From Mycoplasmoides alvi ATCC 29626 (GTDB lineage Bacteria; Bacillota_I; Bacilli_A; Mycoplasmatales; Mycoplasmoidaceae), in the NCBI RefSeq assembly GCF_000701785.1, contig NZ_JNJU01000007.1, forward strand, positions 1 to 64,000: a DNA stretch of 64,000 bases. The letters are read 5' to 3'. The position numbers and the translations under genes were made by a program. Under the pieces are notes generated by a model. The model was given only the letters and a program-made list of their open reading frames with translations. It did not search any database and was not told the DNA's origin. Shown here piece by piece: positions 62,257 to 64,000 of this stretch (positions within the stretch are counted from its first letter, which is position 1; every line of letters begins with the position of its first letter).

Positions 62257-64000
62257 TTAAATATCAATACTTTTTACATTCTTTGCATTTTTTTCAATAA
62301 ATTCTTTACGTGGCAAAACATCTTCTCCCATTAGTAATGAAAATGATTTATCTGCAATTGCAGCATCTTCAACACTAACTTTTAATAAAATTCTTTTTTC
62401 AGGGTCCATAGTTGTTTCTCAAAGTTGATCAGCATCCATTTCACCCAACCCTTTATATCTTTGCAACTCAAATTTTTGATTTGGGTTTTCAGTCTTTCAT
62501 TTTTCCAATTCATTATCACTATACATATAAATATTTTGTCTAGAAAATGAAACTCGATATAATGGCGGTTGTGCAATATATATGTGATTATTTTCAATTA
62601 ATGGCAACATATATCTAAAGAAAAAGGTTAATAATAAAATACGAATATGAGCGCCATCAACATCTGCATCAGTCATAATAATAATTTTATTGTATCTAAT
62701 TTTTGATAAATCAAATTCTGGATTAACACCTGCACCTATAGCTGTGACCATTGCAGAAATTTCAGCGTTTTCAAAAATCTTTTCTAATTTTGCTTTTTCA
62801 ACATTTAAAATTTTACCTCTTAGGGGCAAAATTGCTTGAAAATGTCTATTGCGTCCTGATTTTGCGGATCCACCAGCGGAGTCTCCTTCTACCAAAAACA
62901 TTTCAGAAATTGAAGAATCACGTGAAGAGCAATCAGATAATTTTCCAGGCAATGATCCCGAATCAAATGGTGATTTGCGTCGCATCATATCTCTTGCTTC
63001 TTGTGATTTTCTTCTAGCATCCATAGCTAAAATAGATTTTTTAATAATTAAATTAGCTTCATTAGGATTTTCTAACATAAATCGTTCAAATATTTCAGAA
63101 ACAATTTGAGATGTCAGTGGACGAACTTCTGTGTTTCCTAACTTTCTCTTTGTTTGTCCTTCATATTGTGGATTAGGATGTTTAATAGATATAACAGCAG
63201 TTAAACCCTCGCTAACATCTTCCTTTGATATTTTTTCGCTATTATCTTTTAAATATTTTTTTTCTAAAGCAAATTTATTGATTATTTTTGTAACTGCAAA
63301 TTTGAATCCTTCTTCATGGGTCCCGCCCTCTGTTGTGTTAATGTTGTTGCAAAAACTAAAAATAGAATTATTGTAAGTTTTGTTGTATTGGAAAGCAACT
63401 TCTACAGAAACTGAATACACATCTGATCCATTAGTAGATGCAACTTTATCTAATTTTTCTCCATAAATAATAGCATTAATCAATGGTTCTTTTTCTGCAT
63501 TTAAATGTTCAATATATTGTTTAATTCCACCTTCATAATGCCATTCTTGGGTAAATTCATGATTTTTTCTTTTGTCTTCAAAAATAATTTTTATATTTTT
63601 ATTTAAAAATGCCAATTGCTGCAATCTAGATACAATTGTTGACTGACTAAATTCACATTTTTCCATTATTGAATAATCAGGTTCAAATTCAATAATAGTC
63701 CCAGTTTTGCTTTCACCTATATTTTCATTTAAAACCTTCAAAGGTTCAACTGGTATTCCTCCATCTTTAAATTCCATAAAATGAGTTTTGCCTTTGCAAT
63801 TAACTCAAATTCTTAACTTAGAACTTAATGCGTTTACAACTGAAGCACCTACTCCATGTAACCCACCTGATACTTTATATGAATTATTATCAAATTTTCC
63901 ACCAGCATGTAAAACAGTTAGAACTGTTTCAACAGTTGATTTATTTGTTTTGGAATGAATATCAGTAGGAATGCCTCTACCGTTATCTTCAACTCTAACA
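62257..64000 (-). CDS. gyrB: DNA gyrase subunit B (5' end outside window)
   Basis: The ATPase subunit of gyrase; the window end cuts off the N-terminus. Visible: [11 protein letters not shown] at the very edge, [20 protein letters not shown], the TOPRIM motifs [12 protein letters not shown] and [12 protein letters not shown], and [20 protein letters not shown] near the C-terminus. [15 protein letters not shown] and the linkage to gyrA identify GyrB. It heads the eight-gene operon gyrB-gyrA-GT-serS-tmk-holB-mnmE-tatD within view. Confidence 0.96.

Noticed and set aside
59758-64000. Possible parC/parE rather than gyrA/gyrB
   Set aside because: GyrA-specific segments ([25 protein letters not shown]) and the Gyr[14 protein letters not shown] segment fit gyrase better.

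Overview
This is an AT-rich bacterial window that must be read with the mycoplasma code. Almost every long gene contains in-frame UGA codons that have to be tryptophan, at positions where the protein family has Trp (for example the QNGRD...HNH part of Cas9, gyrB and serS). The organism is therefore a wall-less mollicute (Mycoplasma sensu lato). An arginine deiminase gene, an enzyme I gene of the PTS, a single rRNA operon and many lipoproteins fit the hominis-type mycoplasmas. The species cannot be named from the sequence alone.

Left part (1-14.2 kb): a complete type II-A CRISPR-Cas operon on the minus strand (cas9, cas1, cas2, csn2). The first CRISPR repeat lies at the very window edge, 20 bases after csn2, and the array continues outside the window. 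The matching tracrRNA is not beside cas9 but about 8 kb away, at about 13.9 kb. The space between holds surface lipoproteins (a module-repeat lipoprotein, a DUF31/MIP-type serine protease, a tandem paralogous pair) and several broken gene fragments. Two long T tracts (T17 and T16) followed by the same bases, TACAAT, lie upstream of cas9 and upstream of the lipoprotein pair. They are candidates for slippage-driven expression switching.

Middle part (14.2-44.6 kb): mostly housekeeping genes on the minus strand. A long cluster runs rpsP-trmD-rplS, a YitT protein, rbgA, rnhB, tyrS and pepF (rimM is absent). Then come cysS-rlmB and a cluster of a degenerate GMP-synthetase-like protein, mnmG, rsmG and a ParA-like ATPase. 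Next are an OsmC gene convergent with ligA, a large unknown membrane protein whose first codons form a G+C-rich island, tRNA-Gly, a small lipoprotein, rnj and tRNA-Leu. The arginine module (APC permease plus arcA) is followed upstream by an alpha-oxoamine synthase, cardiolipin synthase and ptsI.

Right part (45-64 kb): a plus-strand membrane-anchored surface protein with a proline-rich stalk, tRNA-Arg, the rRNA operon (16S-23S-5S on the minus strand, with processing stems and terminator), a DUF2130 coiled-coil protein, and a tightly packed operon gyrB-gyrA-glycosyltransferase-serS-tmk-holB-mnmE-tatD. gyrB is cut by the window end.
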